64,000 bases of DNA. It comes from Powellomyces hirtus. Lineage: Eukaryota; Chytridiomycota; Chytridiomycetes; Spizellomycetales; Powellomycetaceae. The DNA lies in assembly GCA_025526995.1 (NCBI GenBank), contig JAHLKG010000002.1, forward strand, positions 1,054,001-1,118,000, read 5' to 3'. Of this stretch, positions 48,094 through 58,100 are shown in pieces (the first letter of the stretch is position 1; every line of letters starts with the position of its first letter). The notes under the pieces are model-generated. The model ran no database searches, had not been told where the DNA came from, and saw nothing but the letters and a program-made list of their open reading frames with translations. A program made the position numbers and the translations under genes.

Positions 48094-49232
48094 TTAAAGT
48101 GCTTTCTGTGTCCTTCTTGTAGCATCCGACTGCCGCTCGACCCCTTCCTCTGGTCTTTGCCATTCAGGATTAAAGACCACCTGATATTTGCTGCCCACAA
48201 CAAAATCCTCAATAGTCTCCTGGTCGAATAATGACCGACTGGACAAAAGATCCTCAAGTGTCACTGTTTCTGTGTGAGCAATCACATTAACAACTGGCGG
48301 TGAGCCATTGATTCAACATAATGCTCATGAGCACGCACCTTCACCCGTTCGTAGAGCATCGAAATGCTGCGCTCGTCTACCTGTTCGATTTGCCCGTGGT
48401 CTCTTATCTGGTAAGTCATGCGGGTGGTGCCAATTAGGGAACACGCGCTTGCGAGGTATTCCAGAACCTCCTGATCGGGTCGGAGTCTTTGTCGGTGGGG
48501 TCGGGTGCGTGGCTTTTTGTGGTGCCCTTTGTGGCGTACGCAAGTTTCGATTAACAACTCCCTCCGCAGGGTGATCCCTGGTGCTAATGTCTTGAACATC
48601 TCGAGAGCCGTGCACATACAGAGCGTGGACAGCAGATTTGCCAGCAGGAGACCTGGCAACAGATACATCTTTTGACTCAGTTGATCCAGTCCGGCCCAGG
48701 TGCTCGGTGTTCAGCTGAACCAAATCCGGTGCCGGCAATATTTCCAATCGGACTGCTTGTTGGTCAAAATTATCCAGCTTCTTTGTATTTACAGTAGGAC
48801 TTGATGCCTCTGATGGAGTCGCGTGTCCAGACTCAATAATGTCCTCAGCTTCAGAATCTGTTTGCAATTAATAGGAGCACGTAGGTTGATACTTTTCAGG
48901 TACAATAAAGTGGAACAGAAACGCACGCCATGGTTTGCACCTGGAGAGTCTATAGCCTCATTGACAGGTGAAGAAGCAGAACTTGACGAGTCGGGAGGAG
49001 TGATGGTGACTTTGACGGTGTCACTCGGTCCGACCTCCAGCTCTTCCTCGGACCATCTCTCGACGTCGGACAGGTCCAGTTCGCTGGCTGGTTCACGGTC
49101 TTCCAAAGTTCCATCTATTGAATCCTCCTCGTCCTCCTTCTGCTCTACAGGACCCACCACACGCTCATCCTCGCTGTCCGAGTCGTAAGGGCCAAAGCCG
49201 GACAGACGTATAATCCTCTTTATCAGTGACAT
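48094..49232 (-). CDS. Unknown acidic, Ser/Pro-rich protein
   Basis: I do not recognise this gene. Three exons join in phase. Exon 1 starts MSLIKRIIRLSGFGPYDSDS at 49232 and is very acidic, with an EDEED-type stretch. Exon 2 is disordered, Thr/Pro-rich and basic (TPPTKTPTRSGG, RPRANRTGRR). After a GTGCGT donor, exon 3 codes VVNVIAHTETVTLEDLLSSR and SKYQVVFNPEWQRPEEGVER. The last exon looks more conserved than the rest. The basic stretch could be a nuclear signal, suggesting a chromatin or nuclear protein. The start lies 209 bp from the divergent clathrin light chain start. Confidence 0.6.
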
Positions 49233-49441
49233 CACACGATGTTCCCTCGCTGTGCAGGTTGCGCGTGGGAAAACAAGCTCTCGAAGTGCTGACCGTGACG
49301 CGCCTTCACAAAGTGCTGGATCCAACCTGCCCAGCGCCCTCGCTCGTCAGCAATCGGCAACGGCAGCGCACATTGACCTGCCAAGATTCTTGTCAATTTG
49401 AAGTGAGTTTTGCACAGACCCCATATACATAACCATCGAAC

Positions 49442-50407
49442 ATGTCCGAGTTCGGCGACTTCGTTACCACAGACCACGCAAATTCGCCTGGAGGCTTCGG
49501 CGCAACTGACGACCCAACGGCCGATTTTCTCGCGCGTGAACAAGCCATCCTCGGCGCCGATGCAGCCTTGTTCGGCAACGATTTCAATGCCGGAACTCCT
49601 GTCGCGGCCCCTGTACCAGACAGTGGATTTGGCGGATTTGGAGGTGGATTTGAGGCTGGTGCCTTTGATGGGCCCGTCAGCAGCACCTCAGCGTTCAACC
49701 AGGTCTTTTTGTCACTCAACTCAAAGGTTTTAGTCGTGAAGAGAGGCTAACGACTGGTCAAATTATGCAGTCTGGATTTGGAGAAGCTGCTTTCCCCAGT
49801 GACTTGAACGTGGCGGCTGCGGTCCCCCTCCCTTTCGAGCACACCGGAGCCTCTGCTGATAGCATCGACGCCCGACGAGAGCCGGAACCTGAGCCGGAAG
49901 TCATAAAGGAGTGGCGTGATCGTTTTGCGGCTCTTGTCGCAGAGCGGGACACCAGGTCAAAGCAGAAGCACGAGGAGATACTGGCCAACGCCAAAGACGC
50001 TATTGAGCGCTTCTATGCCGAGTACAACGAAAAGAAGACCAAAAGCATTAACAGGAACAAGGAGCAGGAGAAGAGATCCATTGCGGAGCGTGATGACACC
50101 ACAAGCGGAACGGTTTGGGTATGATTTCAATTGTGGACCAGAAGAGGATACCCTCACTCCTTTCTCTAACGCGTATGCACCACAGGACCGCGTTGTAAAG
50201 CAAATCGAACAGGTCACCCAACCAAATTCCACCACATCCACGAAGGGTAAGGTGGATTTGACAAAAGGGAGATTGACCGACGACAAGGGCAAGGAGAAGA
50301 AGGAGACTAAGCCAGCTGCCAAAACCCGGGATACGGCTCGCATGAAGCAACTGCTGATGTCTCTGCGAAAAGACCCCAAAGCACCGGGGGTTGAAGCGTC
50401 AGCCTGA
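49442..50407 (+). CDS. CLC1: Clathrin light chain
   Basis: Clathrin light chain binds the heavy-chain hub and regulates coat assembly on vesicles. Three exons join in phase. The start MSEFGDFVTTDHANSPGGFG leads into an acidic and Gly/Phe-rich N-terminus. The second exon has EVIKEWRDRFAALVAERDTR, the family's conserved start of the heavy-chain-binding helix. A long charged coiled coil follows (RFYAEYNEKKTKSINRN). The third has DRVVKQIE and ends RMKQLLMSLRKDP, matching the family ending RMRSVLISLK. The total is about 230 residues, a normal length. It is divergent from the unknown minus gene. Confidence 0.92.
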
Positions 50408-50652
50408 ATCTGATCACGGTCGTTTGTGCATCTCAGTAGCCCTTTACAAAAGAACCACCGAACTTGTCATAATTCATCTCTCCCAGAACTTGCTTTACTG
50501 GCTGTGCCTTTTCACTTGTAAGCCATGACTGAATTTGCCCCGCGAATAAGGGATACCCTGGTTGCTTAGTCAGCGCGCGTGTAGTTCGCGATCAGCGCTA
50601 TTCTTGACAAACGAGTTGAGTTGCATTCCAATTCAACTTACAATAATTGACA

Positions 50653-51420
50653 ATGGCCGGGGATGAAAATGGCGAGGAGGGTCCTCCACGCTCTGCTGGT
50701 AGAGACGCTTCATCCGCCATGTCTAGTGCTCCGGGAACTGCCTCGGCGTCGGCAGGTGCTACCCGTTCTGGAGGCAATCTGGTCCATTCGAGACACGGCT
50801 CTCGCTCCAACCTCATGACGCCAGCTGCTGGCCATGCGCCAGACAGTGCAAGGAGTCAAGCAGATGCGCCGGTCAACGCGGTCGTGTTTGAAAACACCTA
50901 TAAGATGAAACCTGACAAAAAGTACTTGCATGCTATAGGATTTTCACCATGTTTGGGGCATTGGACTCATCAGATCGAACAAAAAGATTTCACAGTGAAC
51001 CAGTTCGAAGAATAACAGAGGAGATTCTGCAGAGGACGCTGACGAAAGTCAAATATGATGGAGAAAAGGTGCCTTTACTTTGTCAATCATTATCCAACGA
51101 GATCCTTGCGTCTGTGAAAAGTAAGTACCGACGACCCAAAAGCATGGGCAACGAATGTGCAGTAACCATCTGAGACAGAGTTAGAGTACGACCGCTACAA
51201 GTACGTTGTAGATGTCACTATCGGCGAGTTCAAAGGACAGGGTATTCGTGTGGCCTCCCGCGCCATTTGGGACACAACAACCGACTCGCATGCGTCCGCC
51301 TCGTTCAAAAATGTGAGTTTCAGCGCCGTATTCCGCGACTCGAAAAGACGAACTCATCGTACTCCCCCCCAGGCTACACTCTTCGCCGTGGCCATGGTAT
51401 TTGGTTGCTATTACGAATGA
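50653..51420 (+). CDS. Tctex-type dynein light chain (DYNLT2B/TCTEX1D-like)
   Basis: Tctex-type light chains dimerise on dynein intermediate chains; the TCTEX1D2 group belongs to the dynein-2 motor of retrograde intraflagellar transport. Three to four exons are visible. Residues 1 to about 85 are a low-complexity Ser/Ala/Gly tail. The domain follows: VVFENTYKMKPDKK, EPVRRITEEILQRTLTKVKY, LCQSLSNEILASVK, YDRYKYVVDVTIGEF and RAIWDTTTDSHASASF. The end is MVFGCYYE. Motif order and spacing fit the family. The long N-terminal tail favours the TCTEX1D group over DYNLT1. It sits 3.7 kb from IFT144, which needs dynein-2. Confidence 0.88.
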
Positions 51421-51581
51421 ACCCCTCCCTACGTAAAATTCCCTAAGCCCAGTACTTGCGGGGATTTGTGCAAATATGAAACTCTCCGATAGTTGAACGC
51501 TCAAAATATCGACAAACACGACTCTACATCTATATTATATTTACATCGAGGAATTTCTCAACTATCTATAACTGGCCAAAA

Positions 51582-52994
51582 TCACTTTTTCTCTATCGTC
51601 GCGTACTTGTCTGCTAGTTGATCTAAAGACATGCATCGCAAGTCCAGATAAAGCAGATCCAGTTCGCTCTTTGCGAATCCGGAATCCACTCTATAGGGGC
51701 CTGCTTGAGACACAGGTGTTTGAGGTATTGCCTCTGGTTTGTCCAGAGGTAAATGAGGTACTGAAGCAGACACATGACGGGTGAAACGAGGGAGACTAGT
51801 ATACACTGGCGATACTGGCAGGTGGGGTGTCGCATTTCCGCGCTCGGTTGGGGAAGGGGGGACCAAGTTTTCTCTTGAGGATAAAGCGCGTTTCTTCGAC
51901 ATTTGGCCGGCCCGTATTTTGCTGAACACACTGCCGAGGGTGTTCAATTGCGCGTCCAAGCGAGCAGACATTGATGACAACTGTTTTGTCGAAGAAGCAT
52001 CGGAGGATATCCTCGAACGTTGCTGCCGTGAAGAAGCGTCGGAAGACATCCTGGGCAGCTGCTCCCGTGAAGAAGCATTGGATGACATTCTTGACAGCGC
52101 TTTCGTCGAAGAGTGCGAGGGACTGGGTTTTGAGGTTTCAAGCAAAACTGGACTCGATTGCGCCGGGTATACTACTGATGGCGGAAGGGGGGTTTCTTCA
52201 TCTATCGCAGTCAGAGACGGGGTATGAAGATTTGAAGAAGGGTCTCGAGATGACACCGATGGTCGGTTCGCTTGCTTGAACATAATAGAGGGGACAGATG
52301 GAATAGATTTGCGCTTAACGGGCATCGGTGGTGGTGGGGTATGTTCGGGGTGGGATATCGAAGTTCGAGCAGGGCGCCCTAACAGCTTCCGGATTCTGCT
52401 CTGCTTTGGCTCGGCTTTCAATATCATCAGATAGGATCGGTCCGCGTCGATGGAAGCTGAAAGCCTCAGGCACGGGGCACTCGTCGTAGAGTGTAAGTAC
52501 ATCGGTGGCTTCCCGGGAGGTTTCTGCACACCGTTTGCATGCCGAGTCGGATCGGTAAGAAACAAGACTGACTCGTCGTCATGAATGACAACGCTGTTGG
52601 GACGTTCTAGAGTTGCAGGTGAGGGTGGAGGTGGTGGTGGTGGTGGTTGCGACCGCTTTGACAAGGCGGCTGAACCGACAGACGTGCTATCCCGTCTCCG
52701 AAGTCTGGAGAAGAAGGCCTGCAGAGGATTTCCAACCATAGAGGACTTTGAGACTCTTGAAAGCGATAACGCAGGTATAATATGTCGATGGAAAAAGCGT
52801 CGATCAAGAGGGGGAACAGAGGGTGGGTGATGTTTCTCTAGCGCTGGAAAGCTCCCCGGCCGCCGGGGACGAGACTGCACAAAAAAGGACATGGCGGGAA
52901 AACCCGTTGTTGGAGGACCACTGAACTCAGGCTGTGTACCGAAGCGGCACAAACTACCACAGAGCGGAGTTTTCTTGGACATTTTGCAGAACAA
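51582..52994 (-). CDS. Unknown Pro/Ser-rich disordered protein with repeats
   Basis: I do not recognise this gene. It is a single uninterrupted 470-codon frame. The first Met gives MFCKMSKKTPLCGS; the second (MSKK) is also possible. It is rich in Ser, Pro and Arg, with a polyproline run (PPPPPPPPSP) and a basic RLRRRDST. A three-copy repeat of about 14 residues occurs in the middle (RMSSNASSREQLP, RMSSDASSRQQRS, RISSDASSTKQLS). The C-terminal end is different: KSELDLLYLDLRCMSLDQLA is a hydrophobic helix-like stretch that may be a binding motif. The repeat has R-x-S-S phospho-site character. The protein may be a scaffold or cytoskeletal regulator, but nothing proves it. Confidence 0.65.
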   Translation of the reverse strand: MFCKMSKKTPLCGSLCRFGTQPEFSGPPTTGFPAMSFFVQSRPRRPGSFPALEKHHPPSVPPLDRRFFHRHIIPALSLSRVSKSSMVGNPLQAFFSRLRRRDSTSVGSAALSKRSQPPPPPPPPSPATLERPNSVVIHDDESVLFLTDPTRHANGVQKPPGKPPMYLHSTTSAPCLRLSASIDADRSYLMILKAEPKQSRIRKLLGRPARTSISHPEHTPPPPMPVKRKSIPSVPSIMFKQANRPSVSSRDPSSNLHTPSLTAIDEETPLPPSVVYPAQSSPVLLETSKPSPSHSSTKALSRMSSNASSREQLPRMSSDASSRQQRSRISSDASSTKQLSSMSARLDAQLNTLGSVFSKIRAGQMSKKRALSSRENLVPPSPTERGNATPHLPVSPVYTSLPRFTRHVSASVPHLPLDKPEAIPQTPVSQAGPYRVDSGFAKSELDLLYLDLRCMSLDQLADKYATIEKK

Positions 52995-53880
52995 ATCTTC
53001 CTGATTTGCTAACTGTTTTCCAAATGATTCAAGCCCTGTTTGTAGTTTTACGCTTTTTTGTGTTCGCGTTTGTGGGAATCATAAGCGCGTTTGTTACTTA
53101 CAACTCGAACCTGTCAATACGTATCACAGGCTCTCACAAACCATCAGGCCATAAGCAACGTCATTATTATTATTGTCCTCAGGCTAGCATAGCACCAGAC
53201 GAGTGGGTCCGAAGTTACTTATGCAAAATCGGTCTGCGTGCTGCAGCAATCGGTAGTTGGGGCACCTATGAATATTGGCCAGATATGGGCCATGTGCTCC
53301 TTACAGACTGGTGAGCTTGCAATCCGGCGACATTGTGTCAAAGTAGGCATATCTGGCGACACTCAAGTAATGTTGGAACAAAAATATTGGTGGGCCACTA
53401 CTAGGGTGCTCAGGATCGCTAGTTTACGAGAATATGCTTTCTGTTCACAAAGACTCTTCAGTAGAAGCTTACCGCAGCGTCACATGGGTACTTTCACAAT
53501 TTGGAATCGTGTTTAGCGTGCGATGTTTCGCCATATACCATTTTCGAAGTTCGGCAAGGATCCACTTCTTGTGATTCGCTGTTTTATACACATCTTCAGC
53601 GCCGATTGGCCCATCCACGGTTAAATCAAGCGGCATGTGAATTCCAAACATCCACTATGGCAACCTCTTTCATCCGCGCAAGTCCAAGTTGGAACAATGA
53701 CTTCTCGTTTGCATTGCTGTACACTGCATCTTCGGCTGCTCTCGATGCGGATGCGGCGCACAATGCAGATGGTAAAGAAATCGCGCTTTTCTTCGTATAT
53801 CAAAGGATAAATATTTGCGCATATGTACAGTATTCACACGGGAACCGGTCCTGATGCCACCAAGGCAGCGCCGAAAGGAG
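52995..53880. other. Intergenic region
   Basis: No gene is supported. A plus-strand open stretch from about 53655 starts MATSFIRASPSWNND. A minus-strand stretch at 53469-53651 contains DLTVDGPIGAEDVY. Both are short, unlinked and of unknown type. Confidence 0.35.
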
Positions 53881-53936
53881 TCCATAGTATCAGTCTTCAA
53901 GGTCATGGATGTGAGTCAGTCTTGTTAATGCGAGTG

Positions 53937-54937
53937 CTAGAGAACGAAGGCGCTCATGAGATGCAAGTGGTATTTGTTCTCAAACATGCGCTGCCCACGT
54001 ACCTCGACGGCAAGTAACAGCGGTGTAAAGATTCCTGCCAATAGACAGACAACCTGAGCAAGCGAGAGTCGCTTGTCGTGAGGGCTACTTCCCCGTCCTC
54101 TGCTAGTCGAATATATCTCTGGTAGGATGTGCATGGTTGCAACGTATAGAAATGTTCCGGCAGAAAAGAGAAGCAAGATCCCCGTCCACTTTGCCATTGT
54201 GACTGGATCACTGACGCCGTTTCCTGAGAGGAACATGAAAGTGGCGATACCCGCCAAGGGCGCGGAGACTGAGAAGACAAGCAGATGCTGTTGGACTGAC
54301 TTCCGCGAATATCCATCCGCGAGAAGGAACGTAGCAAGTCCGAATGCGGATGGAGCTTTATGAAGCATGATCGCAAAGAACACAATCAATTCGAGACTTC
54401 CACGGTCTGCAGAGTAGATGTTAAGGCTTGATTCCAGTATCAACGTAGCGACGCCGGCTTACCTGTCGCTGACGCGGCTCCCAACGCTACTCCATCCGCT
54501 GCTGCGTGTACCACCAGCCCCACGGTGGCAGTATTCACGGATCGGCTCTGCTCAGGAGATCCTACTTCCCGAAAATCGTTGACAGTAACGATATGCGACG
54601 GCGACTTATGACGATGTCCACCCGCGTTGTCAATCAGGAACATGAATGCGAAGCCAATCGCAAGTGCTGCACCGATATAGCGATGAGCTTCGAAAGTAGA
54701 GTGCGCGTGGGTATCCCCGTCCCCGTGACCGATTTGCATAGAATACAGAGTGTCGACTCCCTCAGGTAATATAACTATCAGAGCAGTTCCTACGAGCATT
54801 CCGGAACCAAAGGTCGATACGATTTGCAGTCGCTCCTCAGAAAAGTGGAAGGCCAGGGGGATGTTACCGGCCAGAAACGAGCCGGTGAACATTGAGAAGC
54901 ACAGTAATAACAGCCATGGGAAGGAATCCATTGTCAA
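53937..54937 (-). CDS. ZIP9-type zinc transporter (SLC39A9 family)
   Basis: ZIP9 proteins move zinc into the cytosol from Golgi or the cell exterior. The start is MTMDSFPWLLLLCFSMFTG. The first exons carry LAGNIPLAFHFSEERLQIV and GSGMLVGTALIVILPEGV, close to the human ZIP9 start. A His-rich loop (GHGDGDTHAHSTFEAH) follows. TM4 carries GLVVHAAADGVALGAA and TM5 LHKAPSAFGLATFLL, the metal-binding helices, intact. LFSAGTFLYVATMHILPE is the family signature before the last helix. One or two introns are visible, and a final short exon may lie near 53900-53880. About eight hydrophobic segments in total fit the family. Confidence 0.9.
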
Positions 54938-55127
54938 CTATGGGGAAGAATTAGTTTGACGTCCCATTGCGTGCGATGCCACACCTGAGACCACCTTCGC
55001 ATTGCTGTGTGGACCGACGCGCTGCGTAAGCTTGACTGAATTTGGATTGGCCGCTCCTCCGCGTTTCCGATTTGACCTTGTCAAACAAAGCGACTTTTCT
55101 CACCTTTTCTTATTTTACATACACAAA

Positions 55128-58100
55128 ATGAAGGTGAGGACACTAGAAATACCAATAATTGCATGGTTTTAGTCGACGTGTCTCAATAAACGTGCTTGCG
55201 TTCGGTACAGCGGGTCTTCTCCATAGACGCCACGCAACTCGGACATGGCACCGTCCGCTTTGATTGGCAAAAGCGATCTTCAACATATCTGGCAGCCGTT
55301 GGGTGAGTCGCGTTGGTCGAGACGTGAGTACAAAGCTTGCCAAGAGCTTGCTTGGCATTGTGCAGGAATCTAACCTTGATTTGTCTCCATAGCACCTCGA
55401 ATATCGTACATATCCATGATCGGCATGGTCAAACAGTTGACACATTCCCCATTACAGGGTCAGTCAAGCGTCTACTCGGTTCCAAACTTTGGCAAACGCG
55501 CTGAACTATCAACTATCAACATGCAGGGATTGTACTGGACTCGAATGGGCTCCTGACGGCGATGTGTTAGCTGTGATACAAGCAAAATCTGGGATCGTCA
55601 CATTGTGGTCTTCCGAAACGCGACGAGTGCAGGAACAGTTGGATACAGGGATGAAGTACCTGCACTTTCTGAGATGGTCACCAAAAGGAGACTTTGTGCG
55701 TACCTGTGTTCTGTGCATGGTGATGAAGGCCGCAGGGTTGACTTATGCACAATACTGCAGCTCGCCGTCGGTACATCGAAAGGCAATCTTTTCTTGTATG
55801 ATCGAAAGGAAGTCAAGAAGACACCAATAATGGGAAAGCATAGCAAGGCAATCGTGACTGGTTGCTGGAGCTGGGACAACATCCTTGCGTGTGGTTCAGA
55901 TGACAAGACCGTACGTGTTACAGAGTTCATTAGCTCTGCATGCGCGAACTCACATGGTGCTCTCTAGTTCACCCTATCAAACACGTCTGGGGATACAATC
56001 CTGTCAATGGCACTGTCAGCGGAGCCGTCGCTTATGCAGGTACATGCCCGATCGTCAGTCCACTATAGGCAATGGAAGCTGACGTCGACGGATACTAGTG
56101 GGCCAACATGAAGAATGCGCACGGCATCCAGGACCCCGTCCTGTCGATTATACTGGGAGGCAAATCTTTATTCATATACAACATCAACCGCGCAGACGCT
56201 CCAATTGAGCTTGCCTTCCAACCCAAATATGGAAGTGTAGCCTCCTATCAGTGGTTTGCAGAAGGCTACATCTTGGTTGGGTTCTCATCTGGTTATATGA
56301 TCGTGATGTCAACAAGTGAGTGAGCAATCGTCCCCCCGAGGAGAAGCTCAAGCAAGTCAACCTCACACATATGCGTTTCAGATGCGGAAGACCTTGGTCA
56401 TGAGATCTTCTCGACCAAGAACCACAAAGGCTTCCTGAGTAATGTAGCCGTCTCGAATGTCTTGAGCAAGGCTGCCTCTTGTGGCGACAGCACGATCAAA
56501 GTTCACGAGCTTTCAGATCTGCGGGTACGTGGCATCCCAGGCTTTAAGCATGTTCGGGGATTCATGTAGATTTGTTGAATAGGATGTCTATGCTGTGGAA
56601 TCGGTGGAGGATGTCAGTCCTCTAGACAGATTGCAATGGTCAGATGACGGGCAGTTTCTGACCGCTAGCACCAAAGAGTAAGTTTCTTTTGCTGCACGCT
56701 GGAGTACCCGCTTGCGCCTTATGATGTTTCCCCTTCCAGTGGTTCCATATACTCCTACCTAGCGCGCATGCCGTTGTTAGGCAGCGCCTACTCTTCTCTA
56801 GTGGTACGACACGAATAGTTTGCTCATTTGCATTGAATCGTTTACTCAGTTCCGTGGAATTTTAGGCGTATCTCTCGGGATTACGGGAGATTACCATCCA
56901 AGACCAAGCGGATGAGCGTCACCCAACTGCATCGGTCAAAAAAGAGCTTGAAATCGAGCCTACCGCAGTGGCCCTGGGCGCAACATATGTAAGCAACAAG
57001 GAAACAATGGTGTCCATTTGCGGTGCAGCACTGAATTGAGCTTCTTTTTTCAGCTTGGTGTGGTTGCGAAGAATAATGCGGGATTCTATAGATTCACTCT
57101 GCCATCTGAGAATCAAACTAACCGGGAGGGGTCCGACTCGGATATACTCGTGATGACAAAGGTATCCCGAGGCACGACGCTGTTGGACACCAACCATCGT
57201 AGATACTGACGTGAGACACAGGAATATATGAGCGAAGTCAAGTCTCTCTGCATGAACGCCCACTTTGCAGCAGCGGTGCTAGACAACGGACATGTTCAGA
57301 TCCATGCCATCATGGATACTTTCGGCAACAACACGTCGGCGTCACGTACGGGACTGCAGGACATAACCAACTTTGCTCGTGGGACAGCGGCTCCCAAACG
57401 TGATGCTGATGCGCTCGAGAAGACGTTTCCGGACCCTTGCGTTGAAGGAAGAAAAGGCACCAAGATGGAAGTGACCTGCGCTGCGCTGTCGCCAGAATGT
57501 GTCATATTCGGAACGGCCAAAGGGACCATACAACACTACCTTCTCGACGGCTGGACACTGGTGGCAGAGCTGAAGCACAAAGTAAGTGCAAGTTATTGAA
57601 ATCATTTAGCTGATTCCGTGAATGCTGACACGATAATCTCCTAGCACCGAATTCAAAGTCTTTTCCCTCAAGCTCGTGGTGGGACAAAGTTGATCTTCAT
57701 GGATGCGCAAAATGACGGGTTCCTCACAGATCCATCTTCCAACACCGTGATGGCCATACCGAGATGGTCTGGTAAGGAGAGATATATGAGATGTCTTAGG
57801 CCAGCTACTGTTTCTCATCCGTCTTCCCTTTATAGCAAACACCAAAGGAGTTCTCTGGGAATCTGACCCACCACCAGGCCGAGCCATTTTTAGCAGCTGG
57901 GACGATGCGTTTATCACCACGTACGTGTTCCAACCATTTACGATCAAAGGGCCCGTGTGTATTGCTCTCGGCGCGACCAAGTTGCCCTTTGGACAGAAGC
58001 CGGTCCTCATCATCAACGGAGTTGTGTCATGCCAGGTAAATCATCAAGATCCCCACTTGTTTCAAATGCTATCGCTACCTAAAACATCTTAACAAGATCA

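Noticed and set aside
52934..53314. Plus-strand open frame of 126 codons with one hydrophobic segment
   Set aside because: It overlaps the start of the minus-strand unknown gene, has odd composition and shows no continuation or family motif.
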